Positions 1 through 8,464 of a DNA stretch of 52,519 nucleotides are shown here, one piece after another. The first letter of the stretch is position 1. Every line of letters starts with the position of its first letter. The DNA lies in assembly GCA_016787135.1 (NCBI GenBank), contig JAEUVK010000132.1:1-52519 (forward strand), in the 5' to 3' direction. A model generated the notes under the pieces. The model saw nothing but the letters and a program-made list of their open reading frames with translations. It ran no database searches and was not told the DNA's origin. This stretch comes from Chitinophagaceae bacterium. Its GTDB lineage: Bacteria; Bacteroidota; Bacteroidia; Chitinophagales; Chitinophagaceae. The translations under genes and the position numbers were made by a program.

Positions 1-113
1 GTATAATGGTTGCAGATTTCAACAAATTATCCTTTCTGCTTAAAAATTAAATTTTTAGATAAACCTGACAATCCTTATTTTTCCACCATATTCCAAACTA
101 AAAATTGCTTATT

Positions 114-3104
114 ATGAGAAAAAGCTCTCGCTTTTTGGCAGCCTCTGCTATCGCCTGCCTCCTTTCGATTGCTGTCTTTGCCCAAACGATCACGATATCC
201 GGTACTGTGCGCAATAGCTTATCCAGGGAAGTAGTTCCCGCTGTTTCTGTAGTAGTAAAAGGAACCAGTATAGGCACATACACCAACTCTGATGGGGAGT
301 TTACACTGAAAGTGACAAAGCTGCCCGTAGTGCTGGTTTTCAGTTCGGTGAACTATGATAATTATGAAGTATCTGTCAGTGATGCTTCGGCGAAGGTGAA
401 TGTTGATTTCAAACCCAATACAACTCTCGGGCAGGAAGTGGTCGTAGCTACCACACGTACCCCGACAAGGATACTTGAAGCTCCGGTTACTGTTGAGCGC
501 CTGAGTGGCGCTTCTCTCAGAAGTATTGCGGCCCCCAGTTATTATGAGGCGATCACCAACCTGAAAGGGGTGGACATGCATACGGCAAGTTTAACTTTCA
601 GGACCGTAACAACACGTGGTTTTGTCAGCAGCGGTAATACACGTCTTAACCAGTTGATCGATGGGATGGATAACCAGGCGCCAGGTCTCAATTTTTCTGT
701 TGGAAGTGTAGTTGGTCTCACCGAACTGGATGTAGATAATATCGAGTTGCTTTCAGGAGCATCTTCCGCACTGTATGGCTCAGGCGGTATGAATGGCACT
801 GTCCTTATTTCCAGCAAGAATCCCTTTAAATATCAGGGGTTGAGTTATAATATCAAACAGGGTATCATGCATGTGGATGGTAAGCAACGTGCAGCTGCTC
901 CATTTTACGACTGGTCATTCCGCTATGGTAAAACTCTGGGAAGCAAATGGGCATTCAAACTGGCAGCGCAGTTGACAAAGGGAAGTGACTGGCAAGCGGA
1001 CGATTACCGTAATAAACAACAAATAGGCGTATTGAGTAGTGTGGTGGGTGGCAACCGCACCAATGACCCTAATTTCAATGGTGTGAATATTTACGGGGAT
1101 GAGGCAAGTACGACGATGGCAGGCTTTGCACAATTAGTAACGAGTTTGACAAGTTCCGGAATTACAGGCTCGCCAACGGCATTAACGAGTCTTGCTAATG
1201 GCTATTTTGCCAGCCAGGGTAATCCTACTTATCCAACGAACGCCCAATATGCCGGCGCAATTTCTTTCATTCTGTCACAATTAGGACCTTTAACCCCGCA
1301 ACAGCAAGCGGCTATCACAACAGCATTACAAACTCAGTTTCTTCCATTTTATAATGGCTTAAAGAACAATTATTTTCAAAACGGTACAGTTTCCAGAACA
1401 GGATATGAGGAAAAGAACCTGGTTGACTATAATACGTTGAATGTAAAATTCACGGGGGGGCTGCATTACAAGATCACCAATAATATCGAAGCATCCTGGA
1501 ATACTTATTTTGGTACAGGTACTACTGTTTATACAGGAGCAGACCGTTATTCTCTTCGCAACCTGAAGATTGCCCAGCATAAACTTGAGGTAAAAGGTAA
1601 GACCTGGTTTGTGCGTGGATATACCACACAGGAGAATGCAGGTGAATCGTATAATGCTACTGCAGTAGGTGTCTATGTTAACAGTCTCTGGAAAGCAAAT
1701 TCAACATGGTTTGCAGAGTATATCGGGACATTTGCAGAAGGCAGAAGATTGAATGGGCCAGCTGTTGCAGACATTACGTTGCACGCTGCTGCACGTTCAA
1801 CTGCCGATGTTGGCAGGTTAGTACCCGGTACGGCTGCGTTTGATGCAGCTTTTAAAAAGGCCAAAAGCACACCTATCAAATTTGGTGGCGGCTTATTCCT
1901 TGATAAATCTGACCTGTGGTCAGGCGAAGGGCAACTTAATCTTTCCGATGCGTTAAGATTTTCCGATAAACTGGAGATCATTACAGGGGTGCAATGGAAA
2001 CAGTGGGTGATGAACTCTGGCGGAACTCTCTTTGCCGACAATACTGACAGTATCGGTTATACAAAAGTATCCCCCGTAGGCAATATCAAAGTAAATGAAA
2101 CAGGAGGCTATATCCAGTTAAGGAAGAAATTCTTCAAAGACATTCTTACATTGACCGCTGCCGGTCGTTATGACAAGCAAACTAATTTCGAAGGCCGTTT
2201 TACACCACGGTTTACCGGAGTGATTAAGGTCGCAAAGGATAACAACATCCGCCTGTCTTACCAGATGGCGTATCGTTTCCCGACCAACCAGGACCAGTAT
2301 ATTAGTCTTATTACCGGTGCCGGAGCTTTGATCGGTTGTCTCCCGGAATTCCAGGATTATTATAAACTGAACTCCACAAGAAAAGGCTACACTGCTGCCA
2401 GCATTTTAGCTTACCGCAACAGCGGCAACCCTGCTAATACGGCTTTACTGGTAGAGGCAGAATTCAAAAAGGTCAAACCCGAGACAGTTAGCTCTTATGA
2501 AATAGGGTACAAGGGCATTATAAAGAAGAAGCTGTTTGTAGATGGTTATCTCTATTACAGCACTTACAGGGATTTCCTGGCAACCATTGGTATCGGCCAG
2601 TCTAACCAGGCCAGCCCTGCATTGACAGACCTGTTTTCTCCGTTTACAACAGGCAATGTTTCCTATAAGCAGAATTCACCTGATCAGGTACAGGCTATTG
2701 GCTGGGGTATAGGTCTCGAATACCAGCTGATCAAAAACTACATGCTGTATGGCAACGTATTTTCTGATGAACTCAGAAATGTTCCTGCAGGTCTTGTGAC
2801 ATTTTTCAATGCACCGAAATACAGGTATAACATAGGCTTACGTAATGAGAATGTATGTCATAATATTGGCTTTAATGTAGTAGTAAAATGGCAGGATGAT
2901 AACTATTATGAAGGCACATTTGTGAGCGGTACGCTTCCTCATTTTGCAATGGTAGATGCCCAGGTGACCTACCGCCCGGCAAAAACAAAGAGTGTATGGC
3001 GCATAGGTGGTACCAATCTTGGTAATAATTATTATCGCACAGGTTTCGGTAGCCCTTATGTTGGCGGTCTGTACTATGTTAGCTATGGCTACAACATCTT
3101 CTGA
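114..3104 (+). CDS. TonB-dependent outer-membrane receptor with carboxypeptidase-regulatory-like N-domain
   Basis: About 996 residues from the ATG at 114; a TTG three codons upstream is in frame but the ATG gives a cleaner signal peptide (MRKSSRF, hydrophobic stretch, cut near AQT). After it comes a carboxypeptidase-regulatory-like beta-sandwich (ISGTVRN ... GEFTLKV, about residues 25-100), then a plug domain (PVTVERLSG ... SSALYGSGGMNGTVLI, about 115-235), then a beta-barrel ending in an aromatic residue (SYGYNIF). Such proteins import a ligand across the outer membrane using TonB energy. No SusD-like lipoprotein or carbohydrate enzyme adjoins it, so it is not an obvious polysaccharide-locus pair, and the ligand cannot be told. 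A long loop rich in Ser, Thr and Gln (about 330-450) is probably extracellular. It stands alone, with a strong terminator behind it. Confidence 0.93.
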   Translation: MRKSSRFLAASAIACLLSIAVFAQTITISGTVRNSLSREVVPAVSVVVKGTSIGTYTNSDGEFTLKVTKLPVVLVFSSVNYDNYEVSVSDASAKVNVDFKPNTTLGQEVVVATTRTPTRILEAPVTVERLSGASLRSIAAPSYYEAITNLKGVDMHTASLTFRTVTTRGFVSSGNTRLNQLIDGMDNQAPGLNFSVGSVVGLTELDVDNIELLSGASSALYGSGGMNGTVLISSKNPFKYQGLSYNIKQGIMHVDGKQRAAAPFYDWSFRYGKTLGSKWAFKLAAQLTKGSDWQADDYRNKQQIGVLSSVVGGNRTNDPNFNGVNIYGDEASTTMAGFAQLVTSLTSSGITGSPTALTSLANGYFASQGNPTYPTNAQYAGAISFILSQLGPLTPQQQAAITTALQTQFLPFYNGLKNNYFQNGTVSRTGYEEKNLVDYNTLNVKFTGGLHYKITNNIEASWNTYFGTGTTVYTGADRYSLRNLKIAQHKLEVKGKTWFVRGYTTQENAGESYNATAVGVYVNSLWKANSTWFAEYIGTFAEGRRLNGPAVADITLHAAARSTADVGRLVPGTAAFDAAFKKAKSTPIKFGGGLFLDKSDLWSGEGQLNLSDALRFSDKLEIITGVQWKQWVMNSGGTLFADNTDSIGYTKVSPVGNIKVNETGGYIQLRKKFFKDILTLTAAGRYDKQTNFEGRFTPRFTGVIKVAKDNNIRLSYQMAYRFPTNQDQYISLITGAGALIGCLPEFQDYYKLNSTRKGYTAASILAYRNSGNPANTALLVEAEFKKVKPETVSSYEIGYKGIIKKKLFVDGYLYYSTYRDFLATIGIGQSNQASPALTDLFSPFTTGNVSYKQNSPDQVQAIGWGIGLEYQLIKNYMLYGNVFSDELRNVPAGLVTFFNAPKYRYNIGLRNENVCHNIGFNVVVKWQDDNYYEGTFVSGTLPHFAMVDAQVTYRPAKTKSVWRIGGTNLGNNYYRTGFGSPYVGGLYYVSYGYNIF

Positions 3105-3130
3105 TACTGATAATTGAATATCTTATTATA

Positions 3131-3160
3131 AAAAGGCTTCCGGTCCGGAAGCCTTTTTCT
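3131..3160 (+). terminator. Rho-independent terminator after the TonB-dependent receptor
   Basis: Near-perfect inverted repeat of 13 bp (3131-3143 with 3145-3157) followed by T-rich sequence. It lies 27 bases past the receptor stop. The A-run on its other side would let it also work for the convergent gene ending at 3239. Confidence 0.85.
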
Positions 3161-3238
3161 TTAGGAGCTTTTTAGGGGTAATATTATGTATTCATGTTTC
3201 GGAACATCCGGACAAGTTGTCCCGTAATTGTTTAAGAT

Positions 3239-4162
3239 TTAATGCATGATTTTATATGTCTCACCGATCAATACGCCCTGGTGCCAGACCTGGAAGATAT
3301 ATTTGCCCTTTTGAAAGCTTTCTGTATCCAGGGAAAAGATCAATCTCTTTTGTTCGCCTTTTTCATAATCAAACCTGATCTTCCGGGTAAAATTCTTCTT
3401 TCCTTCGGATTTTGTATCAAATGTGCCGGAATCCCAGGCAGAGTTTTGCAAAACCTTCCCATCGGGTTCTGTAATAACTATGACCACCTCAGCATTCATG
3501 TATTGGTTCATGTTGTTTTGCAGAACAAAAGATGCCACAAATTTGTCCGCTTTCTTTGATTGTGCGGTTTCTTGTTCTTTGTCATTTCTCAGGTCAATGG
3601 CTGTGAAATGCAACGCTGAAGTCGTAAAAACAGAAGCCAGTTTTATTTTTTCCTTTAAATCTTTATTCTCTTCATCCAGCCTGCGTATGTTCTGCTCCAG
3701 CGAGGTCACTTCGCCTGTTGCCTTTTCAAGCTGACTGCTCAGGCTGATTTTTTCAGCTTCCATAGAACTATTCTCACTGCGCAGTTCATCCACTCTCTCT
3801 TCCAGTTCTGCCATCTTCTTTTTGGCTTCCTTAAGTTGCGCAGCGCTGGCATTAGGGCTTTTAAGGATGTTACTGATCTCATTCCTAAGCTTGTTTATTT
3901 CACCTATTCTGTAAGTGAGCAGTACCTGTAGTGAGTCAGTTGTGCTACGTGAAGAATCAAGTTTGAAGTCAAGATGGCTGATGGTCTCTGAATAGACGTT
4001 TTGTAATGAATCTCTGACACGGATGGCGATAGCAGCAGAATCAACAGAAGAGGGCGTTGCTGAAAATTTGCTGTAAGTCGTCTTGTCATAGATGTGATAG
4101 ATCCATGTGGCAACAAGACCGACAGACAAAAGAACCAACAGCAGTGATCGTATATCCTTCAT
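3239..4162 (-). CDS. Membrane-anchored coiled-coil protein, paralogue of the next gene
   Basis: 307 residues from the ATG at 4162 (MKDIRSLLL). A longer in-frame reading to 4243 adds a polar stretch before the membrane segment and is less likely. What is visible: one N-terminal transmembrane helix (about 5-22), a long charged heptad-like stretch rich in Glu, Lys and Leu (about 45-175), and a C-terminal domain of about 110 residues with alternating beta-type pattern (VVIVITEPDGKV ... FQKGKYIFQVWHQG). The same plan and the motifs PDGKV, FQKG-Y and H-G--IGE recur in the gene at 4346-5329, so the two are tandem paralogues on the same strand. The function is unknown. An N-in, C-out orientation with a periplasmic sandwich domain is an inference. 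Confidence 0.85.
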   Translation of the reverse strand: MKDIRSLLLVLLSVGLVATWIYHIYDKTTYSKFSATPSSVDSAAIAIRVRDSLQNVYSETISHLDFKLDSSRSTTDSLQVLLTYRIGEINKLRNEISNILKSPNASAAQLKEAKKKMAELEERVDELRSENSSMEAEKISLSSQLEKATGEVTSLEQNIRRLDEENKDLKEKIKLASVFTTSALHFTAIDLRNDKEQETAQSKKADKFVASFVLQNNMNQYMNAEVVIVITEPDGKVLQNSAWDSGTFDTKSEGKKNFTRKIRFDYEKGEQKRLIFSLDTESFQKGKYIFQVWHQGVLIGETYKIMH

Positions 4163-4290
4163 AAAACAGAGAATGATCTGGGAAGATGATGAAATCGGGA
4201 TATTCACAGCTATTGGATGCCTGCAAGATAAGGAATCAGGCATAGTTAATCAGCCCTTCCGTAGTTTTCCTATGCTGTTCAGGTAAGCAT

Positions 4291-4323
4291 AAAAAAACCG
4301 CCTCACGATTAAGTGAAGCGGTT
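4291..4323 (-). terminator. Terminator between the two coiled-coil paralogues
   Basis: Stem 4297-4306 with 4314-4323 (AACCGC on one side, GCGGTT on the other, one mismatch). On the minus strand a run of seven T follows. It ends the transcript of the gene at 4346-5329, which suggests the two paralogues are at least partly transcribed separately. Confidence 0.75.
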
Positions 4324-4345
4324 GTTGCAGGAGTTGCAACTGCTT

Positions 4346-5329
4346 TTAACCGAATAAACCACCTTTTTTCAGGGTTCTCACACCTTCACCAATTCTGAAC
4401 CCGTTATGATAAATTTCAATTTTGTAGTCACCTTTCTGGAAATCATTCTGACGAATAGGAAACTGCACTGTTTTGCGTGTGCCCTGGCTGTATTCAATAG
4501 CCACTTTGGAAGTATAAGCTTTGTCACCATCAGTACGTGTGGTGAGGGTGCCACCGCCCTGTGCTGCGTCAGAGATCACTTTACCATCAGGAGCTGTTAC
4601 CATGATGTACATATCAGCAGGTCCCGATTTGGCAATACGGTTCTCCACATCAAATGATACTACCATTTTGTCAACACGTTTAGCAGAGGTAGTAGTTTTT
4701 TCTTTACCACCTTTCTTTTCGTTTACAGGAGTGATCTGGATATTGGATGCACTGAATGTAGAGCCCACATCAACTGTCTGGGCCAGGTCATTTTTTTCCG
4801 TAGTTGTAGCCTGCAGGTTTTGCTCTAAAACCTGTTTTTCGGTAGTAAGCTGGGCATTATTCGCGGTCAGCTCCTGGTTCTCACCAGTCAATCTTGCTAC
4901 TTCTGCTTCCAGGGTAGCTATTTGGTTATTCAGGTTAGCGATCATTTGCTGAGCTCTTTTCAAATCAGCTGCTGTGGCATTCTTATCTCTTAAGATACGC
5001 TTGATCTCAGCTTTATTTGCGTCGATTTGTTTCTGCAGTTCGCTCTTGTCGCTTTGAAGTGCATTATTAGAACCGGTAATAGAGTCTAAACGGATCTCTG
5101 CTTCTTTCAGCATTGCATCCAGCGAATCACGCTGAGAGGCAAAACGGTCAGATTGAGTCTGTGCTACCTGCAGATTCTCTGCAGATTTGTTTTTATCCCA
5201 GAGAAGATATCCCCAGGTACCAAGAAGGCCTGCGGCTAACAAGCCGATGATTAAATTTTTTCCCGCACGGTTCTTTTGTGGTGGCGGAGGAGTCTGAGGT
5301 GTAGCCGATGGATAATTCGTGTTTGCCAT
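4346..5329 (-). CDS. Membrane-anchored coiled-coil protein, paralogue of the previous gene
   Basis: 327 residues from the ATG at 5329. The N-terminus is short, cytosol-like and proline-rich (TPPPPQK), followed by a transmembrane helix (about 27-45, LIIGLLAAGLLGTWGYLLW). A coiled coil rich in Gln, Ala, Leu and Asn spans about 50-185. The C-terminal domain (about 190-320) has the motifs TAPDGKV, FQKGDYKIEIYHNGF and IGEG and ends in a glycine-rich tail. It matches the protein at 3239-4162 in every part, with the coiled coil differing most. It may span the periplasm or act as a scaffold; no enzyme motif was seen. Distant resemblance to envelope tether proteins is possible but unproven. Confidence 0.87.
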   Translation of the reverse strand: MANTNYPSATPQTPPPPQKNRAGKNLIIGLLAAGLLGTWGYLLWDKNKSAENLQVAQTQSDRFASQRDSLDAMLKEAEIRLDSITGSNNALQSDKSELQKQIDANKAEIKRILRDKNATAADLKRAQQMIANLNNQIATLEAEVARLTGENQELTANNAQLTTEKQVLEQNLQATTTEKNDLAQTVDVGSTFSASNIQITPVNEKKGGKEKTTTSAKRVDKMVVSFDVENRIAKSGPADMYIMVTAPDGKVISDAAQGGGTLTTRTDGDKAYTSKVAIEYSQGTRKTVQFPIRQNDFQKGDYKIEIYHNGFRIGEGVRTLKKGGLFG

Positions 5330-5534
5330 AAAGCTGCGTTTTAAATTAATTTTAGGTTTATTATTGGATGGATCTTATAGCTGGTTTTAGGTTAGCAAAG
5401 GCCGTAAAACAAGTTTCAATGCTTTCCATCGGCGACAGAATTCCGAAAACCGTGCCAGAAACGGTCAGTTGCATGAATATTCGTTAATTTTTTGTGCACT
5501 ATTCACACACTTAAAGCTTGTATCTTAGCGGTTT

Positions 5535-6533
5535 ATGGCTGTAGAAAAGATCATAGGCGAATGGAAGAAGAACGTATTCAAGCCGGTATATTGGCTGGAG
5601 GGGGAGGAAGAATATTTTATCGACAAGGCAATAAACTATGCCGAGCATCATATTTTGAATGAGAGTGAAGCGTCCTTTAATCTAAGTGTTTTCTATGGCA
5701 GGGATGCCAGTTGGTCAGATGTTGTCAACGCCTGCCGTCGTTATCCTATGTTCGCAGAAAGACAGGTCGTACTGCTGAAAGAAGCGCAGCAAATGCGGGA
5801 TGTTGAAAAGCTGGAGGGGTATGTCGAAAACCCATTGCCTTCAACTATTTTCGTTATCGCCTATAAGAATAAAAAGGTGGATGGCAGAACAAAATTTGCC
5901 AAAATCCTGAAAGAAAAGGGGGTACTGATCAGTACCAAAAAAATGTATGACAACCAGCTGCCTGAATGGACGCAGGAATTGGTTGAATCAAAAGGTCTGA
6001 CAATATCACCGAAGGGGCTGGCCTTATTAGTTGACCATATAGGGAATGACCTGACGAGGATCGAGAATGAAATAGAAAAGATATCTGTCAACCTGGGTAA
6101 GAAAAAAGCGATCACCGAAGAGGACATAGAAGAATTCGTGGGGGTAAGTAAGGAGTTCAATGTTTTTGAATTACAGGCTGCACTGGCCAAAAAAGACCTG
6201 GCAAAGGCTATCCGTATCATCCAATATTTTGAAGCTAATCCTAAAGCAGCGCCGATACAGCTGATCCTGCCTTCACTGTATGGCTTCTTCAGTAAAGTAT
6301 TTATGGTGTTTGGCGCCCATACCACCGATGAAAAAGGGGTAGCCGCTTCAATAGGCGTGAACCCATTTTTCGTTAAAGATTATATGCAGGCGGCTAAAAT
6401 GTACGATTATGCAGGTGTAGAAAAGGCGCTGTTGCTTCTGCATAATTATAACCTGAAAAGCATAGGCATAAACAATGTCGGTGCGGAGGATGCCTCGCTG
6501 CTGAAGGAAATGGTCATTAAAATGACAGCCTGA
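5535..6533 (+). CDS. holA: DNA polymerase III subunit delta
   Basis: 332 residues, close to the usual length of HolA (about 340). Delta belongs to the clamp-loader complex; it binds the beta sliding clamp and opens the ring. The N-terminal fold is recognisable by KPVYWLEGEEEYFID (about 16-30), and VNACRRYPMFAERQVVLLKEA (written here in part, about 63-83) matches the stretch that in HolA leads to the clamp-binding helix. The middle region holds LLVDHIGNDLTRIENEIEK (about 164-182) and the C-terminal collar begins near residue 210. No intact ATP-binding loop is present, as expected for delta. It starts a plus-strand pair with the lipoprotein gene 101 bases downstream. Confidence 0.93.
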   Translation: MAVEKIIGEWKKNVFKPVYWLEGEEEYFIDKAINYAEHHILNESEASFNLSVFYGRDASWSDVVNACRRYPMFAERQVVLLKEAQQMRDVEKLEGYVENPLPSTIFVIAYKNKKVDGRTKFAKILKEKGVLISTKKMYDNQLPEWTQELVESKGLTISPKGLALLVDHIGNDLTRIENEIEKISVNLGKKKAITEEDIEEFVGVSKEFNVFELQAALAKKDLAKAIRIIQYFEANPKAAPIQLILPSLYGFFSKVFMVFGAHTTDEKGVAASIGVNPFFVKDYMQAAKMYDYAGVEKALLLLHNYNLKSIGINNVGAEDASLLKEMVIKMTA

Positions 6534-6634
6534 CTGTTTTCTGTTAACACAAAAGCCTTTTCTTTGCGACGGAATCTGCAAATTGTGCAACGCCCAAAGA
6601 GTGAATTTCATCTATTAGGAATAAAATAAAAGCC

Positions 6635-7387
6635 ATGAAAAAAAATGTACTGTTCTTCTCTGTAATTTTTACATTATTGTTAGCGGGTTGTTTTGAAACA
6701 ACTGATGAGGTCACCCTGAAAAAGGACGGAAGCGGAGTAATGACCAGTACCAATGATATGAGTATGCTCATCAGTATGGCCAAAGGAATGGGAGGAGCCA
6801 ATGCAATGGGCGATGAAAAACCAACAGACACGATAGTCTCCCTGGCCAAAATGGCTGACAGCCTCACCTCTCTGACCGATGAAGAAAAGGACCTGGTAAG
6901 AAATGGAAAACTTGGCCTGACCATTAATATGACCGATGAAAAAATGATCACACGGCTGGAGATTCCCTTCGCAAAACTTGAACAGATAGATAAGATCAAG
7001 GGGATATCATCCAAGATCACTAATTATTTTCTTGGTAAGAATATGGGCGATAACATGCCTCCCGGACTTGGCGATAAAATGCCTTCTTCCGACCCTATCG
7101 GGGATTATTATTTTACAACATATTCTCAGGGTGTAATCGAAAAGAAACTGAATAAAGAAAAATATGCAGGACTGGAGAGTGATGAAATTATGAAAGGGAT
7201 AAAGGAAATAGCAGATAATGGCATGCCTATGTCGAATACGATCATTATTAACCTGCCTTCGCCTGCGAAATCTATAACCGGGAAAGGGGCGACCTTATCA
7301 GAAGATAAAAAGAAAGTGACTATCAAAAGTACGGCTGAGGACTTCTTTGATAATGCAGCGGGACTGGAGTTTAAGATAGAATATTAA
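6635..7387 (+). CDS. Met/Gly-rich lipoprotein of unknown function
   Basis: 250 residues. A signal peptide with a clear lipobox (LLAGC, Cys about residue 19) marks it as an outer-envelope lipoprotein. The mature start EVTLKKDGSGVMT resembles the beta-strand pattern of LppM-like lipoproteins (strand, Asp-Gly-Ser-Gly turn, strand); that link is weak and from memory. Two stretches are rich in Met and Gly (AKGMGGANAMG and MGDNMPPGLGDKM), unusual for an ordinary globular domain. It lies 101 bases after holA and has its own terminator at 7398-7419. No enzymatic motif was recognised. Confidence 0.8.
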   Translation: MKKNVLFFSVIFTLLLAGCFETTDEVTLKKDGSGVMTSTNDMSMLISMAKGMGGANAMGDEKPTDTIVSLAKMADSLTSLTDEEKDLVRNGKLGLTINMTDEKMITRLEIPFAKLEQIDKIKGISSKITNYFLGKNMGDNMPPGLGDKMPSSDPIGDYYFTTYSQGVIEKKLNKEKYAGLESDEIMKGIKEIADNGMPMSNTIIINLPSPAKSITGKGATLSEDKKKVTIKSTAEDFFDNAAGLEFKIEY

Positions 7388-7397
7388 GAATTTGAGA

Positions 7398-7419
7398 GCC
7401 TCCGCAAAGGAGGCTTTTT
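7398..7419 (+). terminator. Terminator after the Met/Gly-rich lipoprotein
   Basis: Stem GCCTCC (7398-7403) with GGAGGC (7409-7414), then five T. It lies ten bases past the stop codon and just before the convergent ribF stop. Confidence 0.8.
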
Positions 7420-7421
7420 AC

Positions 7422-8357
7422 TTACAGCACCTTCAGGCTTTCAATTTTATCCTGATCAATTTGTTTAATCAATTCTTCTAACGAATTAAACTTTACTTCT
7501 TCCCGAAGATATTTTTTCACATATACTCTTAATGTCTTTCCGTATATTTCCTCATCGAAGTCAAAAATATTTACTTCGATAACTCTTTTCTTTCCATCTA
7601 CGGTAGGCCGGAATCCAATGCTCATCATACCCTTCAGCCTGGAGTCGTGAGCCAGACCTCTAATCATTGTATACACCGCATATATCCCGTTTGACGGAAT
7701 GATCTTTTCGTCATTATGGATCTTCAGGTTGGCAGTAGGGTAGCCAAGTTTTCTTCCCAGCTTGTCACCATGTACTACTTCTCCTTCAAAAAAGAATTCG
7801 TAACCCAGAAGTTTACCGGCAGTCTTTATATCATTATGTAAAAGGGCCTGTCTGATATTGGTAGAACTGATCGCAATATTATCGAGAATATGTTTGGGTA
7901 TTTCTTTTAAATGATAACGATATTCTGCGGCATGCTTCTCAAGCATACGGTAATCACCCAGCCGGTCGCGGCCAAACCTGTGATCATATCCGATAATAAT
8001 GGTATGAGGTTTGAATTTGGCAACTAAAAAGTCCCTGACATATTCTTCGGCCGGCTGATTCGCAAAAACCTCTGTGAAAGGAACAATGACCAGGTGATCA
8101 ATTCCCAGCTGTCCCAGCAATTCAGTTCTTTCTTCCAGTGTATTGATAAGCCGGATGCCAAGAATGGGTGAAGAAACCACTTTCCTGGGATGGGGATGAA
8201 AGGTAATGATGACCGTTTCGCCTCCGATAGCCTGAGCTTCTTCTTTTAGCTTCTCAATGATCTGCCGGTGGCCCAAATGCACCCCGTCAAATGTGCCGAT
8301 AGTGACAACAGCGTTCCGGAACGCTGGCAGTGATTCTATTCCGTGATGTACTTTCAT
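7422..8357 (-). CDS. ribF: Bifunctional riboflavin kinase / FAD synthetase
   Basis: 311 residues, the normal length of bacterial RibF. It phosphorylates riboflavin to FMN and adenylates FMN to FAD in the cytoplasm. The N-terminal FAD synthetase domain has the nucleotidyltransferase signature TIGTFDGVHLGHRQII (residues 19-33) and ISSTNIRQAL near residue 167. The C-terminal flavokinase domain has GRKLGYPTANL (about 202-212) with the Pro-Thr-Ala-Asn that binds the ATP phosphates, and ends KEEVKF-type with LREEVKFNSLEELI. It is a single gene, convergent to the lipoprotein and divergent from purM; the 107-base gap to purM must hold both promoters. No FMN riboswitch was seen. Confidence 0.95.
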   Translation of the reverse strand: MKVHHGIESLPAFRNAVVTIGTFDGVHLGHRQIIEKLKEEAQAIGGETVIITFHPHPRKVVSSPILGIRLINTLEERTELLGQLGIDHLVIVPFTEVFANQPAEEYVRDFLVAKFKPHTIIIGYDHRFGRDRLGDYRMLEKHAAEYRYHLKEIPKHILDNIAISSTNIRQALLHNDIKTAGKLLGYEFFFEGEVVHGDKLGRKLGYPTANLKIHNDEKIIPSNGIYAVYTMIRGLAHDSRLKGMMSIGFRPTVDGKKRVIEVNIFDFDEEIYGKTLRVYVKKYLREEVKFNSLEELIKQIDQDKIESLKVL

Positions 8358-8422
8358 AAAAGTGCTGCGAAGATATAAATTACCCGTTAGTTGTTTGTGG
8401 ACAGCCTTTAGTGCAGATTGGT

Positions 8423-8430
8423 TAGTTTTG
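8423..8430 (+). promoter_or_regulatory. Probable -7 box of the purM promoter
   Basis: TAGTTTTG fits the Bacteroidota -7 consensus TAnnTTTG and would give a leader of about 28 bases before the ATG at 8465. The nearest TTTG lies 25 bases upstream, longer than the usual 19-22, so the call rests on one box. Confidence 0.4.
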
Positions 8431-8464
8431 CCCGGATTTTAATTTCACATCCTAAAATCTGACA

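Noticed and set aside
39..58. AT-rich inverted repeat near the window start as a terminator
   Set aside because: TAAAAATT/AATTTTTA has no GC pairs and would be too unstable. The upstream gene is outside the window.
114..3104. Polysaccharide utilisation locus with a SusC/SusD pair
   Set aside because: None of the three receptor genes has a SusD-like lipoprotein or a glycoside hydrolase next to it.
5861..6325. 154-residue frame opposite holA
   Set aside because: The product is Ser/Phe/Ile-rich without a family pattern, as expected from the antisense strand of a coding region.
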